Part shown: positions 1 through 7,405 of the stretch, piece by piece | Position numbering within the stretch: position 1 is the stretch's first letter | How the letters are laid out: every line of letters starts with the position of its first letter | Origin: Muricoccus pecuniae | GTDB taxonomy: Bacteria; Pseudomonadota; Alphaproteobacteria; Acetobacterales; Acetobacteraceae | Direction of reading: 5' to 3' | Length of the DNA stretch: 64,000 nt | Assembly: GCF_014199205.1 (NCBI RefSeq) | Contig: NZ_JACIJD010000002.1 | Location: 248,001-312,000, forward strand | Made by a program: the position numbers and the translations under genes | Notes under the pieces: generated by a model | What the model was told of the DNA's origin: nothing | The model's database searches: none | Seen by the model: only the letters and a program-made list of their open reading frames with translations

Positions 1-143
1 AACTGGCCGCGATCCTGGCGCGGGCCGGGGCGCAGCCGATGGCGCTGAAGGTCACGGCGGACGGGCAGCCCGGCCATCCGCTCTACATCGCCGGGGACAC
101 GCCTCCCCGGCCCTGGGCGCTGCCGGGCGGGGGCGGCGAATAG
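1..143 (+). CDS. C-terminal end of an unidentified protein (partial)
   Basis: An open frame enters from the left edge and stops at TAG 141-143, giving 46 residues that end in a Gly-rich tail (PGGGGE). It has GC-rich codon use like its neighbours and no in-frame stop. The fragment is too short to assign a family. The following gene is convergent on the minus strand, 22 bases away, which fits this being a real gene end. Function unknown. Confidence 0.5.
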   Translation, partial: LAAILARAGAQPMALKVTADGQPGHPLYIAGDTPPRPWALPGGGGE

Positions 144-165
144 GGCCGGGGCGCCTCCGGGGCTC

Positions 166-1044
166 TCACCCCACCGCCGCCGCCACCGCGCGCCCCACCG
201 AGGCCAGGGCGGCGTTCCGCGCCTCCAGCGGGGCCGCGCTCTCCGTGAGATAGGCCGCGACGAGGACCGGCGCGCGGCCGGGCGGCCAGAGCACGGCGAT
301 GTCGTTGTTCGTGCCGTGGCCGCCGCCTCCGGTCTTGTCTCCGCAGCGCCATCCCGCCGGCAGACCCGCTCGGATCTTCGCGTCCCCGGTGCGGCAGCCG
401 ACCAGCCAATCCGTCAGCCGGGCGCGGGAGGCCGGGGAGAGGGTATCCCCGAGTAGGAGGTGCCGCATGCTGCCCAGCATGGCCAGCGGGGTGGTGGTGT
501 CGCGGGGATCGCCCGGCCGCCCCTCGCCGAGCGCGGTTTCCCACCGGTCCAGCCGGAAAGCGGGGTCGCCCCAGCCCCGCACGATGCGCGTCAGCCCCTC
601 GGGGCCGCCGAGGGAGGGGAGGAGCAGGTTCGCGGCCGGATTGTCGCTCCAGACCATCGTCGCCTCGCAGAGTTCCGCGACGCTCAGCCCCTCCGGCCCG
701 ACATGCTTGCCCGTGACCGGCGCGTACTCGACGAGGTCGGAGGCGGCGATGGGCAGGCGGCGGTCGAGCCGCTCGCGCCCCGCATCCGCGGCCGCGAGGA
801 TGGCCGCGGCGAGGAGGAACTTGAAGGTACTGGCCGCGGGGAAGCGCTCCTCCCCGCGCCGGGCGAAGCGCGCGCCCGTGGCGGTGTCGAGCACGGCCAC
901 GCCGAGGCGCCCGCCGCCCTCCCTCTCCGCTCGCTGCAGGGCGCGGGAGAGGGCCTCCCCGTCGAGGGCGGCCTCGGCGCGCGGGAGGGCGGGAAGGAGC
1001 GGCGCGAGCGCGGCCCCGAGAAGAATGCTGCGTCTCCAGGCCAT
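166..1044 (-). CDS. bla: Class A beta-lactamase
   Basis: A 292-residue serine beta-lactamase that hydrolyses beta-lactam rings in the periplasm. It has an N-terminal signal peptide (roughly residues 1-25, ending PRAEA). All class A motifs are in order: STFK at 72-75 (acylating Ser72), SDN at 133-135, the omega-loop Glu169 in RWETALG, and KTG at 237-239. The residue four after the general base, normally Asn170 in Ambler numbering, is Gly173 here; known GES-type enzymes also carry Gly there. There are Cys at 126, 217 and 234, but none directly before the active Ser, so the Cys69-Cys238 bridge of KPC/SME enzymes is not expected. It lies 67 bases downstream of the ROK-like gene on the same strand. 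No ampR-like regulator is adjacent. Family assignment is firm; the substrate spectrum is unknown. Confidence 0.92.
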   Translation of the reverse strand: MAWRRSILLGAALAPLLPALPRAEAALDGEALSRALQRAEREGGGRLGVAVLDTATGARFARRGEERFPAASTFKFLLAAAILAAADAGRERLDRRLPIAASDLVEYAPVTGKHVGPEGLSVAELCEATMVWSDNPAANLLLPSLGGPEGLTRIVRGWGDPAFRLDRWETALGEGRPGDPRDTTTPLAMLGSMRHLLLGDTLSPASRARLTDWLVGCRTGDAKIRAGLPAGWRCGDKTGGGGHGTNNDIAVLWPPGRAPVLVAAYLTESAAPLEARNAALASVGRAVAAAVG

Positions 1045-1111
1045 TCCGGCAAGCGCCTCCGCGAGGTTCAGTCCAGGGCGGGGAGGCTTCTACAGCCTGC
1101 CGGCGGCGCCG

Positions 1112-2167
1112 TCAGTCCGGGTGCCGGTTGGTGAAGCGCGCGTTGCCCAGCCCCGTGCCGATGGTGAGCACGCCCCAGCGCTCCACGTCCCGCATGTTGT
1201 GGATCTCGCTCAGCCCCTGCAGCACGGCGTCGTTGTGCATCACCACCACCGGCGGATGGCCGGCGATCTCCGGCATTGCACGGGCGACGGCGCTGGGAAG
1301 GTGAAAGTCCGGGTCCTCCCAGTTGCCCGGCAGGTTCTGTCCGCCGCGGTCGATGGAGCCGTCCGGCTCGATGATGCCGGGGCAGCCGATTCCGATGAAG
1401 GGCGCGAGCGCCCGCCGCTTCGATTCCGCCAGGGACGCCATGCCGCGCAGCATGGTGGCGATGCGCTCCACCGCCGCCTCGCGGCTCGGCTTCTCGTCCC
1501 GGTGCCGCCAGATCTCCAGCCCGACGACGCGGGCCGCGGCGAGGTCCGGGGCCTTCTTCAGGTTCAGGTCCACCAGCCCCGCGCGGATGTTGGTGCCGCC
1601 GATATCCACGGCGAGCAGGCTGTCATGCCCGGCGAAAATCCAGCTCGGCGCGAGATGGGCGGCGCCGATCAGCGCGGCCTCGTCCGGCTCGTGGGTGATG
1701 GGGACCAGCTCCACCCCCTGCCCATCGGCCTTCAGCAGCAGGGAGGCGCGGCCGATGGCGAGCTTGCCCACCCGGCTGCCGCTCATCCCGCCGCCGACGG
1801 CGATGCGCTGCGTGTCCTTCCACCCCTTCAGCCGGAGGAAGCGGCGGGTGACGCCGGCCAGCTCCTGCGCGAATTCCTCGATCACGCCGTGGACGAGGGC
1901 CGCGGCCTCCGGGCGCTCGTCGTGGAGCAGCTTCTCCAGGCGGCGGTTCGACACCTCGATGTCATCGCCCAGCGGGTCCTCGTCGCCGAGCTTGCGGAGC
2001 CGGTCCCGCCACTCCTCCAGGATCGCGCGGAAGGCCCGCTTGCTCGCGCGGTCGCCGATGAAGCCCTCCTTGTCCCGCAGCTCGGCATTGTAGGCATCGA
2101 GCACGACATGGGTGAGCTCGGAGGCGCCGTGTCCGGCAACGGTCAGCGCGCTGGCCTGGTCGGGCAT
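1112..2167 (-). CDS. ROK/glucokinase-like protein with circularly permuted domain order
   Basis: A 351-residue actin-fold sugar-kinase-like protein. The usual ROK N-terminal motifs sit in the second half: phosphate-1 DIGGTN at 188-193, GIGCPG near 259-264, the catalytic-type Asp313 in HNDAVLQGLSE, and phosphate-2 GTGLGN at 337-342, after which the protein stops within ten residues. The segment normally C-terminal in ROK proteins (adenosine motif GGGMSG at 125-130, then EAALIGAAHL) lies in the first half. The ROK zinc motif (CxCGxxGCxE) is absent. ATP-dependent hexose phosphorylation is inferred from the motifs; the substrate is unknown. The start is ATG 2167, with AGGAG about 14 bases upstream. 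It follows the acyl-CoA synthetase by 58 bases on the same strand. A conventional glk lies at 27795. Confidence 0.75.
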   Translation of the reverse strand: MPDQASALTVAGHGASELTHVVLDAYNAELRDKEGFIGDRASKRAFRAILEEWRDRLRKLGDEDPLGDDIEVSNRRLEKLLHDERPEAAALVHGVIEEFAQELAGVTRRFLRLKGWKDTQRIAVGGGMSGSRVGKLAIGRASLLLKADGQGVELVPITHEPDEAALIGAAHLAPSWIFAGHDSLLAVDIGGTNIRAGLVDLNLKKAPDLAAARVVGLEIWRHRDEKPSREAAVERIATMLRGMASLAESKRRALAPFIGIGCPGIIEPDGSIDRGGQNLPGNWEDPDFHLPSAVARAMPEIAGHPPVVVMHNDAVLQGLSEIHNMRDVERWGVLTIGTGLGNARFTNRHPD

Positions 2168-2225
2168 GATGCGGGGGCTTCTCCTGTCGTCGCGGGAGGA
2201 ACGCCGCCGCAGTTCCCGGGTTGGC

Positions 2226-3869
2226 TCAGCCCTCCACCAGCCCCTCCCTCACGGCCTTGCGCAGCGGCACCTTCTGCAGCTTGCCGGTGGAGGTCTTGGG
2301 CACCTCCTGGAAGACGATGCGCTTGGGTGCCTTGAAGCCCGCCAGCCGCTCGCGGACATGGGCGATCAGCTCGGCCTCGGTGGCGTCAGCGTCCGGCTTC
2401 AGCTCGACGAAGGCCCAGGGCACCTCTCCCCATTTCTCGTCGGGCGCGGCGACCACGGCGGCGACCGCGACGGCGGGGTGCTTGTAGAGCGCGTCCTCCA
2501 CCTCGATGGAGGAGATGTTCTCGCCGCCGGAGATGATGATGTCCTTCGCCCGGTCCTTCAGCTGAACGTAGCCGTCGGGGTACTTGACCCCGAGGTCGCC
2601 CGTGCGGAACCAGCCGCCGGCGAAGGCCTTCGCGGTCGCGACGGGGTCCTTCAGATAGCCCTTCATCACGGTGTTCCCGCGCATGGCCACCTCGCCCATC
2701 GTCGCGCCGTCGGCGGGCACGGGGTTGTCGGCGCCGTCCAGCACGTCGAAGGCCTCCAGCGTGACGTAGCGCACGCCCTGGCGGGCCATGAGCGCCGCGC
2801 GCTCCGGCGCGGGCAGCGCGTCGTGCTCGGCGTGCCATTCGTTCACCACGGAGGGGCCGTAGCACTCCGTCAGCCCGTAGATGTGGCGCACGGTGACGCC
2901 GGCGGCATCGGCGGCGGCGAGCACGGCCTCGGGCGGGGCAGCGCCGGCCACGCCGAAGGAGAGGCCCGTGCCGGGAACCCGGTTGGGGTCGTTCACCAGC
3001 GTCTGCAGCACGATGGGCGCGCCGCACATGTGGGTGACGCCATGCGCGCGGATCAGCTCCCACATCACGGGGCCGCGCACGGCGCGCAGGCAGACATGGG
3101 TGCCGGAGACCGCGGCCACGGCCCAGGGGAAGCACCAGCCGTTGCAGTGGAACATCGGCAGCGTCCAGAGATAGATGGGCGCCGGGCCGATGGCGCAGGC
3201 CAGCAGGTCCCCGATCGCGCCGAGATAGGCGCCGCGGTGGTGATAGACCACGCCCTTTGGCCGCCCCGTGGTGCCGGAGGTGTAGTTCAGCGCGATGGCG
3301 TCCCACTCGTCGGCGGGGGGCTGCCAGGGGAAGGCGGGGTCGCCGCCCGCGATGAAGGCCTCGTAGTCCTCCCCGCCGAGCGTGTGGCCGAAGGGGGCCT
3401 CGGGGTCGTTCACCTCGATGACGAAGGGGCGGGCGCTCGCGATCTCCAGCGCCTTCTCCAGCAGGGGCGCGAACTCGCGGTCCACCACGATCGCGCGCGC
3501 CTCGCCGTGATCCAGGATGTAGGCGATGGTGTCGGCGTCCAGCCGGATGTTGATCGTGTTCAGCACCGCGCCCGTCATCGGCACGCCGTTGTGGCACTCG
3601 ATCATGGCGGGGATGTTCGGCAGCAGCGCCGCCACCGTGTCCCCGCGCCCGATACCGCGCGCGGCGAGGGCGGAGGCGAGCCGCACGCAGCGGTCCCTGT
3701 GCTCGCGCCAGGTGAAGCGCTGCGCGCCGTGGATCACCGCGGTCCGGTCGGGGAAGACCGCGGCCGCGCGCTCCACGAAGAGGAGTGGCGTCAGGGCCCG
3801 GTGATTCGCCGCCGTGCGGGGCAGGGCGTCATAGGCGGCCTTGGCGGAGAGGGGCGGGTTCGTGTCCAT
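2226..3869 (-). CDS. Acyl-CoA synthetase (AMP-forming)
   Basis: A 547-residue ANL-superfamily ligase that activates a carboxylic acid via an acyl-adenylate to its CoA thioester. Visible motifs are the P-loop-like YTSGTTGRPKG near 196-206, IYGLTE near 331-336, WFRTGDLG near 421-428, the hinge/A8 region RAKDIIISGGENIS near 441-454, and the catalytic Lys in KTSTGK near 530. It resembles medium-chain/AMP-binding acyl-CoA synthetases of the DMSP/methylbutanoate type more than acetyl-CoA synthetase. ATG 3869 is chosen over the in-frame ATG at 3884 because GGAGG lies 8 bases upstream. This ATG overlaps the enoyl-CoA hydratase stop by one base (TGATG), so the two are translationally coupled, suggesting activation followed by hydration of the same acyl chain. 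The acid substrate is unknown. Confidence 0.88.
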   Translation of the reverse strand: MDTNPPLSAKAAYDALPRTAANHRALTPLLFVERAAAVFPDRTAVIHGAQRFTWREHRDRCVRLASALAARGIGRGDTVAALLPNIPAMIECHNGVPMTGAVLNTINIRLDADTIAYILDHGEARAIVVDREFAPLLEKALEIASARPFVIEVNDPEAPFGHTLGGEDYEAFIAGGDPAFPWQPPADEWDAIALNYTSGTTGRPKGVVYHHRGAYLGAIGDLLACAIGPAPIYLWTLPMFHCNGWCFPWAVAAVSGTHVCLRAVRGPVMWELIRAHGVTHMCGAPIVLQTLVNDPNRVPGTGLSFGVAGAAPPEAVLAAADAAGVTVRHIYGLTECYGPSVVNEWHAEHDALPAPERAALMARQGVRYVTLEAFDVLDGADNPVPADGATMGEVAMRGNTVMKGYLKDPVATAKAFAGGWFRTGDLGVKYPDGYVQLKDRAKDIIISGGENISSIEVEDALYKHPAVAVAAVVAAPDEKWGEVPWAFVELKPDADATEAELIAHVRERLAGFKAPKRIVFQEVPKTSTGKLQKVPLRKAVREGLVEG

Positions 3870-4684
3870 CAGCGATGCCTCCATTCCGGTGCGCGCTTCG
3901 CGAGGAAGGCGCCGATGCCCTCGGCCGCGTCCTCGGCCAGCAGGTTCTCGACCATCGCCGCGGCGGCCAGCTCATAGGCCTCGGCCAGCGGCAGCCCGGC
4001 CTGGCGATGGAAGGTGCGCTTGCCCAGCTGCACAGCGTGCGCCGAGCGGGAGGCGATCCGCCCCGCCAGCGCCGCCGCCTCCGCGCGCAGCGCCGCGGCG
4101 GGCACGACGCGGTTCACCAGGCCGATCCGCCGCGCCTCCTCCGCGCCGACCGGCTCGGCCGTCAGCAGCATCTCCATCGCCGCCTTGTGGCCCACCGAGC
4201 GGGAGAGGGTGACGGCGGGGGTGGAGCAGAAGAGGCCGATATCGAGGCCCGGCGTGCAGAAGCGCGCGGTGTCGGCCGCAACCACCAGATCGCATGCGGC
4301 GGCGAGCTGGCAGCCGGCGGCGGTGGCCATGCCGCCCACCGCCGCGATCACGGGCTGGGGCAGGGCGGGGATGGCCTGCATCACGGCGGCGCAGCGCGCC
4401 ATCGCCTCGGCGAAGAAGGCGTGGCCGCCATCGGCGTCGGCGAGATGCGCCGTGATCTCCTTGAGGTCGTGGCCGGCGCAGAAGACGGGCCCCTCGGCCG
4501 CGATCACCACGCAGCGCGCGGCGGGATCGGCGGCGATGTCGCGGAGGGCGCCCCCGAGCGCCTCCAGCAGGGTCATGGAGAGGCCGTTCCGCGCCGAGGG
4601 GCGGTTGAGGGTGAGGGTGACGACACCCCCGGCGCTCTCCCGGAGCAGGATCGGCGCGGTGAGCCCCGCGGCACCGTCCGGCAT
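3869..4684 (-). CDS. Enoyl-CoA hydratase/isomerase family protein
   Basis: A 271-residue crotonase-fold protein. The oxyanion-hole segments are visible as FCAGHDLKE near 68-76 and the AAVGGMATAAGCQLA stretch near 114-128, where one catalytic Glu of classic hydratases is not obvious. It is most like the ECHDC3 type of enoyl-CoA hydratase domain protein, whose exact reaction is uncertain. It is the first gene of a coupled pair with the acyl-CoA synthetase (TGATG overlap), so fatty or branched acyl-CoA breakdown is the likely setting. The start is ATG 4684, followed by a normal N-terminal beta-strand (VVTLTLNRP). The upstream gap to 4789 holds a terminator that closes the MFS gene. Confidence 0.85.
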   Translation of the reverse strand: MPDGAAGLTAPILLRESAGGVVTLTLNRPSARNGLSMTLLEALGGALRDIAADPAARCVVIAAEGPVFCAGHDLKEITAHLADADGGHAFFAEAMARCAAVMQAIPALPQPVIAAVGGMATAAGCQLAAACDLVVAADTARFCTPGLDIGLFCSTPAVTLSRSVGHKAAMEMLLTAEPVGAEEARRIGLVNRVVPAAALRAEAAALAGRIASRSAHAVQLGKRTFHRQAGLPLAEAYELAAAAMVENLLAEDAAEGIGAFLAKRAPEWRHR

Positions 4685-4761
4685 GTCGCCCTCCCCGTTC
4701 GCTTGCCGGAAGGTTGGAGCGGGCGGCGGCCCGCGCGCAAGGGGAGATGCGGAAAAGAGAA

Positions 4762-4789
4762 GGGGCGCCGGGATCTCTCCCGGCGCCCC
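4762..4789 (-). terminator. Rho-independent terminator after the MFS gene
   Basis: A perfect 12-bp stem (GGGGCGCCGGGA pairing with TCCCGGCGCCCC) with a 4-base loop. Read on the minus strand it is followed by a T-rich run (TTCTCTTTTCC, 4761 down to 4751). It begins 22 bases after the MFS stop codon at 4811, so it ends that transcript and insulates the hydratase/ligase pair. Confidence 0.8.
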
Positions 4790-4810
4790 GTTCCGTTCAG
4801 GCGGGAGGGA

Positions 4811-6529
4811 TCAGGCCCGCGCGCTGGTCGCGTTGGTGCCGGATTCCTCGGCCTCGAAGATGTCGCGATCCTTCGTCTCCGGGATGAAGATCGCGCCGAT
4901 CACCACCGTCGCGAGGGCGATGACGATCGGGTACCAGAGGCCGAAGTAGATGTCGCCGGTCTGGGCCACCATGGCGAGCGAGGTCGCCGGCAGCAGGCCG
5001 CCGAACCAGCCATTGCCGATGTGATAGGGCAGCGACATGGAGGTGTAGCGGATGCGGGTGGGGAAGAGCTCCACCAGCGCCGCCGCGATCGGGCCGTAGA
5101 CCATGGTGACGTAGATCACCAGCAAGGTCAGCACCCCGATCAGCACCGCCGGCTGCTCGCGGAAGATGTCGAAAGGACCGGACATCTTCACGACCGTCGG
5201 GTTGGACGCCGCCGGATAGCCCGCCGAGGTCAGCCCCGCCGAGAGCTGCTGCGCGAAGGTCGGGTCGGTCGCGCGGATCGGCGTGCCGTTGTTGATGCGG
5301 ATCGCGGTCTCCGACGCCGGCGTGCCCGCCGGCAGCGCCTGCACCGAGTACTGCACCGAGGCCCGGGCGAGCGCCGCCTTGGCGATGTCGCAGGGCTGGG
5401 TGAAGCGCGCCGTGCCCACCGGGTTGAACTGGAAGGAGCAGGTCGAGGGATCGGTCAGCACCTGCACCGGGATGGTCTGCTGCGCCTGGTGCAGCGCCGG
5501 GTTGGCTTCCGCCGTCAGCAGCTTGAACAGCGGGAAGTAGGTGAGCGCCGCCAGGAGGCAGCCGCCGAGGATGATCGGCTTGCGGCCGATCTTGTCCGAC
5601 AGCCAGCCGAAGAGGACGAAGCCGCCCGAGCCCAGCAGCAGCGACCAGGCGATCAGCAGGTTCGTCGTCGCCCCGTCCACCTTCAGGATCGAGCCGAGGA
5701 AGAAGAGCGCGTAGAACTGGCCGGTGTACCAGACCACCGCCTGGCCCATGGTGAGGCCGAGCAGGGCGAGCAGCGCCCACTTGGCGTTCTTCCACTGGCC
5801 GAAGGCCTCGGACAGCGGCGCCTTGGAGGAGGTGCCCTCCTCCTTCATCTTCTTGAAGGCCGGGCTCTCATGCAGCGTCGTGCGGATCCAGACGGAGATG
5901 CCGAGCAGCACGACGGAGAGCAGGAAGGGAATGCGCCAGCCCCAGGCCGCGAACTCCGCCTCGCCGATCCAGGTGCGGGTGCCCAGGATCACCAGCAGCG
6001 AGAGGAACAGGCCCGCCGTCGCCGTGATCTGGATGAAGGAGGTGTAGAAGCCGCGGCGCCCGTTCGGCGCGTGCTCCGCCACATAGGTCGCCGCGCCGCC
6101 ATACTCGCCGCCGAGCGCCAGGCCCTGGAGGCAGCGCAGGACGATGAGCAGGATGGGGGCGAGAATGCCGATCGTCTCCGATCCCGGGAGGAGGCCGACG
6201 ATGAAGGTCGAGGCGCCCATGATGAGGATGGTGACGAGGAAGGTGTACTTGCGCCCGACGAGGTCGCCGATGCGGCCGAAGACGATGGCGCCGAAGGGGC
6301 GCACGAGGAAGCCGGCCGCGAAAGTCAGCAGCGCGAAGATGTTGCGCGTGCCCTCGGGGTACTGGCTGAAGAAGTGGGTGCCGATCAGCCCGGCAAGGCT
6401 GCCGTAGAGATAGAAGTCGTACCACTCGAAGACGGTGCCGAGTGAGGAGCCGAGGATGACCTTCCTCTCCTCGCGCGTCATCGGCCGGTTCCTCTCGGCC
6501 GCGGCGCTTGTCGAATAGGTGGCGCTCAT
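4811..6529 (-). CDS. MHS-family MFS transporter with a long extracytoplasmic insertion
   Basis: A 572-residue inner-membrane carrier of the metabolite:H+ symporter group (ShiA/ProP-like). It shows SSLGTVFEWYDFYLYGSLA in TM1, the loop 2-3 motif GRIGDLVGRK, RCLQGLALGGEYGGA in TM4, and the repeated motif GWLSDKIGRKP. Between TM9 and TM10 is an unusual insertion of roughly 110 residues with two Cys (DPSTC and TQPCDIA) predicted outside the membrane. Substrate is probably a small organic acid or osmolyte; not determinable here. ATG 6529 (MSATYSTSAAAER) is preferred; an in-frame start at 6589 would add 20 non-conserved-looking residues. It is transcribed alone and closed by the terminator at 4762-4789. 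Confidence 0.87.
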   Translation of the reverse strand: MSATYSTSAAAERNRPMTREERKVILGSSLGTVFEWYDFYLYGSLAGLIGTHFFSQYPEGTRNIFALLTFAAGFLVRPFGAIVFGRIGDLVGRKYTFLVTILIMGASTFIVGLLPGSETIGILAPILLIVLRCLQGLALGGEYGGAATYVAEHAPNGRRGFYTSFIQITATAGLFLSLLVILGTRTWIGEAEFAAWGWRIPFLLSVVLLGISVWIRTTLHESPAFKKMKEEGTSSKAPLSEAFGQWKNAKWALLALLGLTMGQAVVWYTGQFYALFFLGSILKVDGATTNLLIAWSLLLGSGGFVLFGWLSDKIGRKPIILGGCLLAALTYFPLFKLLTAEANPALHQAQQTIPVQVLTDPSTCSFQFNPVGTARFTQPCDIAKAALARASVQYSVQALPAGTPASETAIRINNGTPIRATDPTFAQQLSAGLTSAGYPAASNPTVVKMSGPFDIFREQPAVLIGVLTLLVIYVTMVYGPIAAALVELFPTRIRYTSMSLPYHIGNGWFGGLLPATSLAMVAQTGDIYFGLWYPIVIALATVVIGAIFIPETKDRDIFEAEESGTNATSARA

Positions 6530-6589
6530 GTGTTCACTTGGTCCTGAATTCCCCCCGGGGCGCGACGCTGCCCGGACCTCGGTTGCCAC

Positions 6590-6757
6590 GCCGGGCCGAT
6601 GACGGCCGGGCGGGGACGAGCCGTCGCGCAGACCCGTCCCGGAGAGGCTAGATCAGCATCGTGCCGCGCCGCCAGACGGATTCCTTAAGAAGGCGCAACC
6701 TTGTGCAACTTTCTCGTCGTTACGCCTGTAAATTCTTTCTCTTTGCTTTGTAAAACC
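6590..6757 (-). promoter_or_regulatory. AT-rich intergenic region, probable promoter of the MFS gene
   Basis: This is the least GC-rich stretch in the first 10 kb (about 6690-6770). It lies between the end of the TRAP/hydratase operon and the start of the MFS gene, both on the minus strand. A near-repeat is visible on the plus strand, GCGCAAC then GTGCAAC ten bases apart (near 6693-6710), which could be an activator or repressor site. At its right edge, within the last codons of the hydratase-like gene, CACGGGAATCGTG (about 6761-6773) could form a weak hairpin followed on the minus strand by TTTT. I cannot fix a -35/-10 pair with confidence. Confidence 0.35.
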
Positions 6758-7405
6758 TCACGGGAATCGTGCCGTTACCGATCCCACTCCGAAATCCAGC
6801 CGCAGCAGGCCGTGGCTGTCGGCCGCGATGGGGGCGGAGAGGCCCGCGGCGACCAGGAGGGCGCCGGCCGGCAACCCGCCCAGGCGGCGCGCGGCGGCGG
6901 CGACCGGGGCTAGCACCTCCGCCGGATTCGCCGGCGCCGCGCCGAGCCGCAGCTCCTCCTCCGGTGCCAGGGGCGCGCCCACCACGACAAAGCCCAGCCC
7001 CGCGAGATCCGCCGCCCGCTGAGCCGCGCTCCGGGGCGGCTGGGTGAAACGGTGGTCCGCGACGTCGAGCGCGGGGTGGAGTGCGGCGAAGGCGGGCAGC
7101 GCGTCGCTCCCGGGGTCGAGCGGCTCGGCCAGCACGGCGAGCAGGGCGGCGGTGACGACGGGGTGGCGCAACCCGGCGACGGCGGTGCCGTCGGGCAGGA
7201 TGCGGCCCTCGATCAGCGGCCCGGCGATGCCCCCCGACATCCGGAGCCCGCAGGGCGGCAGGCCCAGGGACTCGATGGCGCGCAGGGCGACCCGCTCCCC
7301 CTCCGAGCGGCGCCGGGGGGCGATCTCATCGGGCAGCTCGGCCAGGGGATTGCCGGTCGAGAAGGCCTCGGCGATCCAGCCGGCGGCGCGCGCGGTGCGG
7401 CTCAT
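6758..7405 (-). CDS. Fumarylacetoacetase/2-keto-4-pentenoate hydratase-like protein
   Basis: A 215-residue protein resembling the MhpD/2-oxopent-4-enoate hydratase branch of the FAH fold, seen in GGIAGPLIEGRILPDGT, a central FVVVGAPLAPEE segment, and a C-terminal half with AGLSAPIAADSHGLLRLDFG. It is shorter than the usual 250-270 residues. The metal-binding Glu/Asp residues of catechol-pathway hydratases are not clearly placed, so catalytic activity is inferred only. Its ATG overlaps the dctM stop by four bases (ATGA, 7402-7405), so it is translated with the transporter and probably acts on the imported acid or a product of it. Family call moderate, reaction unknown. Confidence 0.6.
   Translation of the reverse strand: MSRTARAAGWIAEAFSTGNPLAELPDEIAPRRRSEGERVALRAIESLGLPPCGLRMSGGIAGPLIEGRILPDGTAVAGLRHPVVTAALLAVLAEPLDPGSDALPAFAALHPALDVADHRFTQPPRSAAQRAADLAGLGFVVVGAPLAPEEELRLGAAPANPAEVLAPVAAAARRLGGLPAGALLVAAGLSAPIAADSHGLLRLDFGVGSVTARFP

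Noticed and set aside
3785-6445. An 886-residue plus-strand open frame antisense to the hydratase and MFS genes.
   Set aside because: It is low-complexity (Arg/Gly/Asp/His-rich) and runs opposite to two clear protein families; long antisense frames are expected at this GC content.
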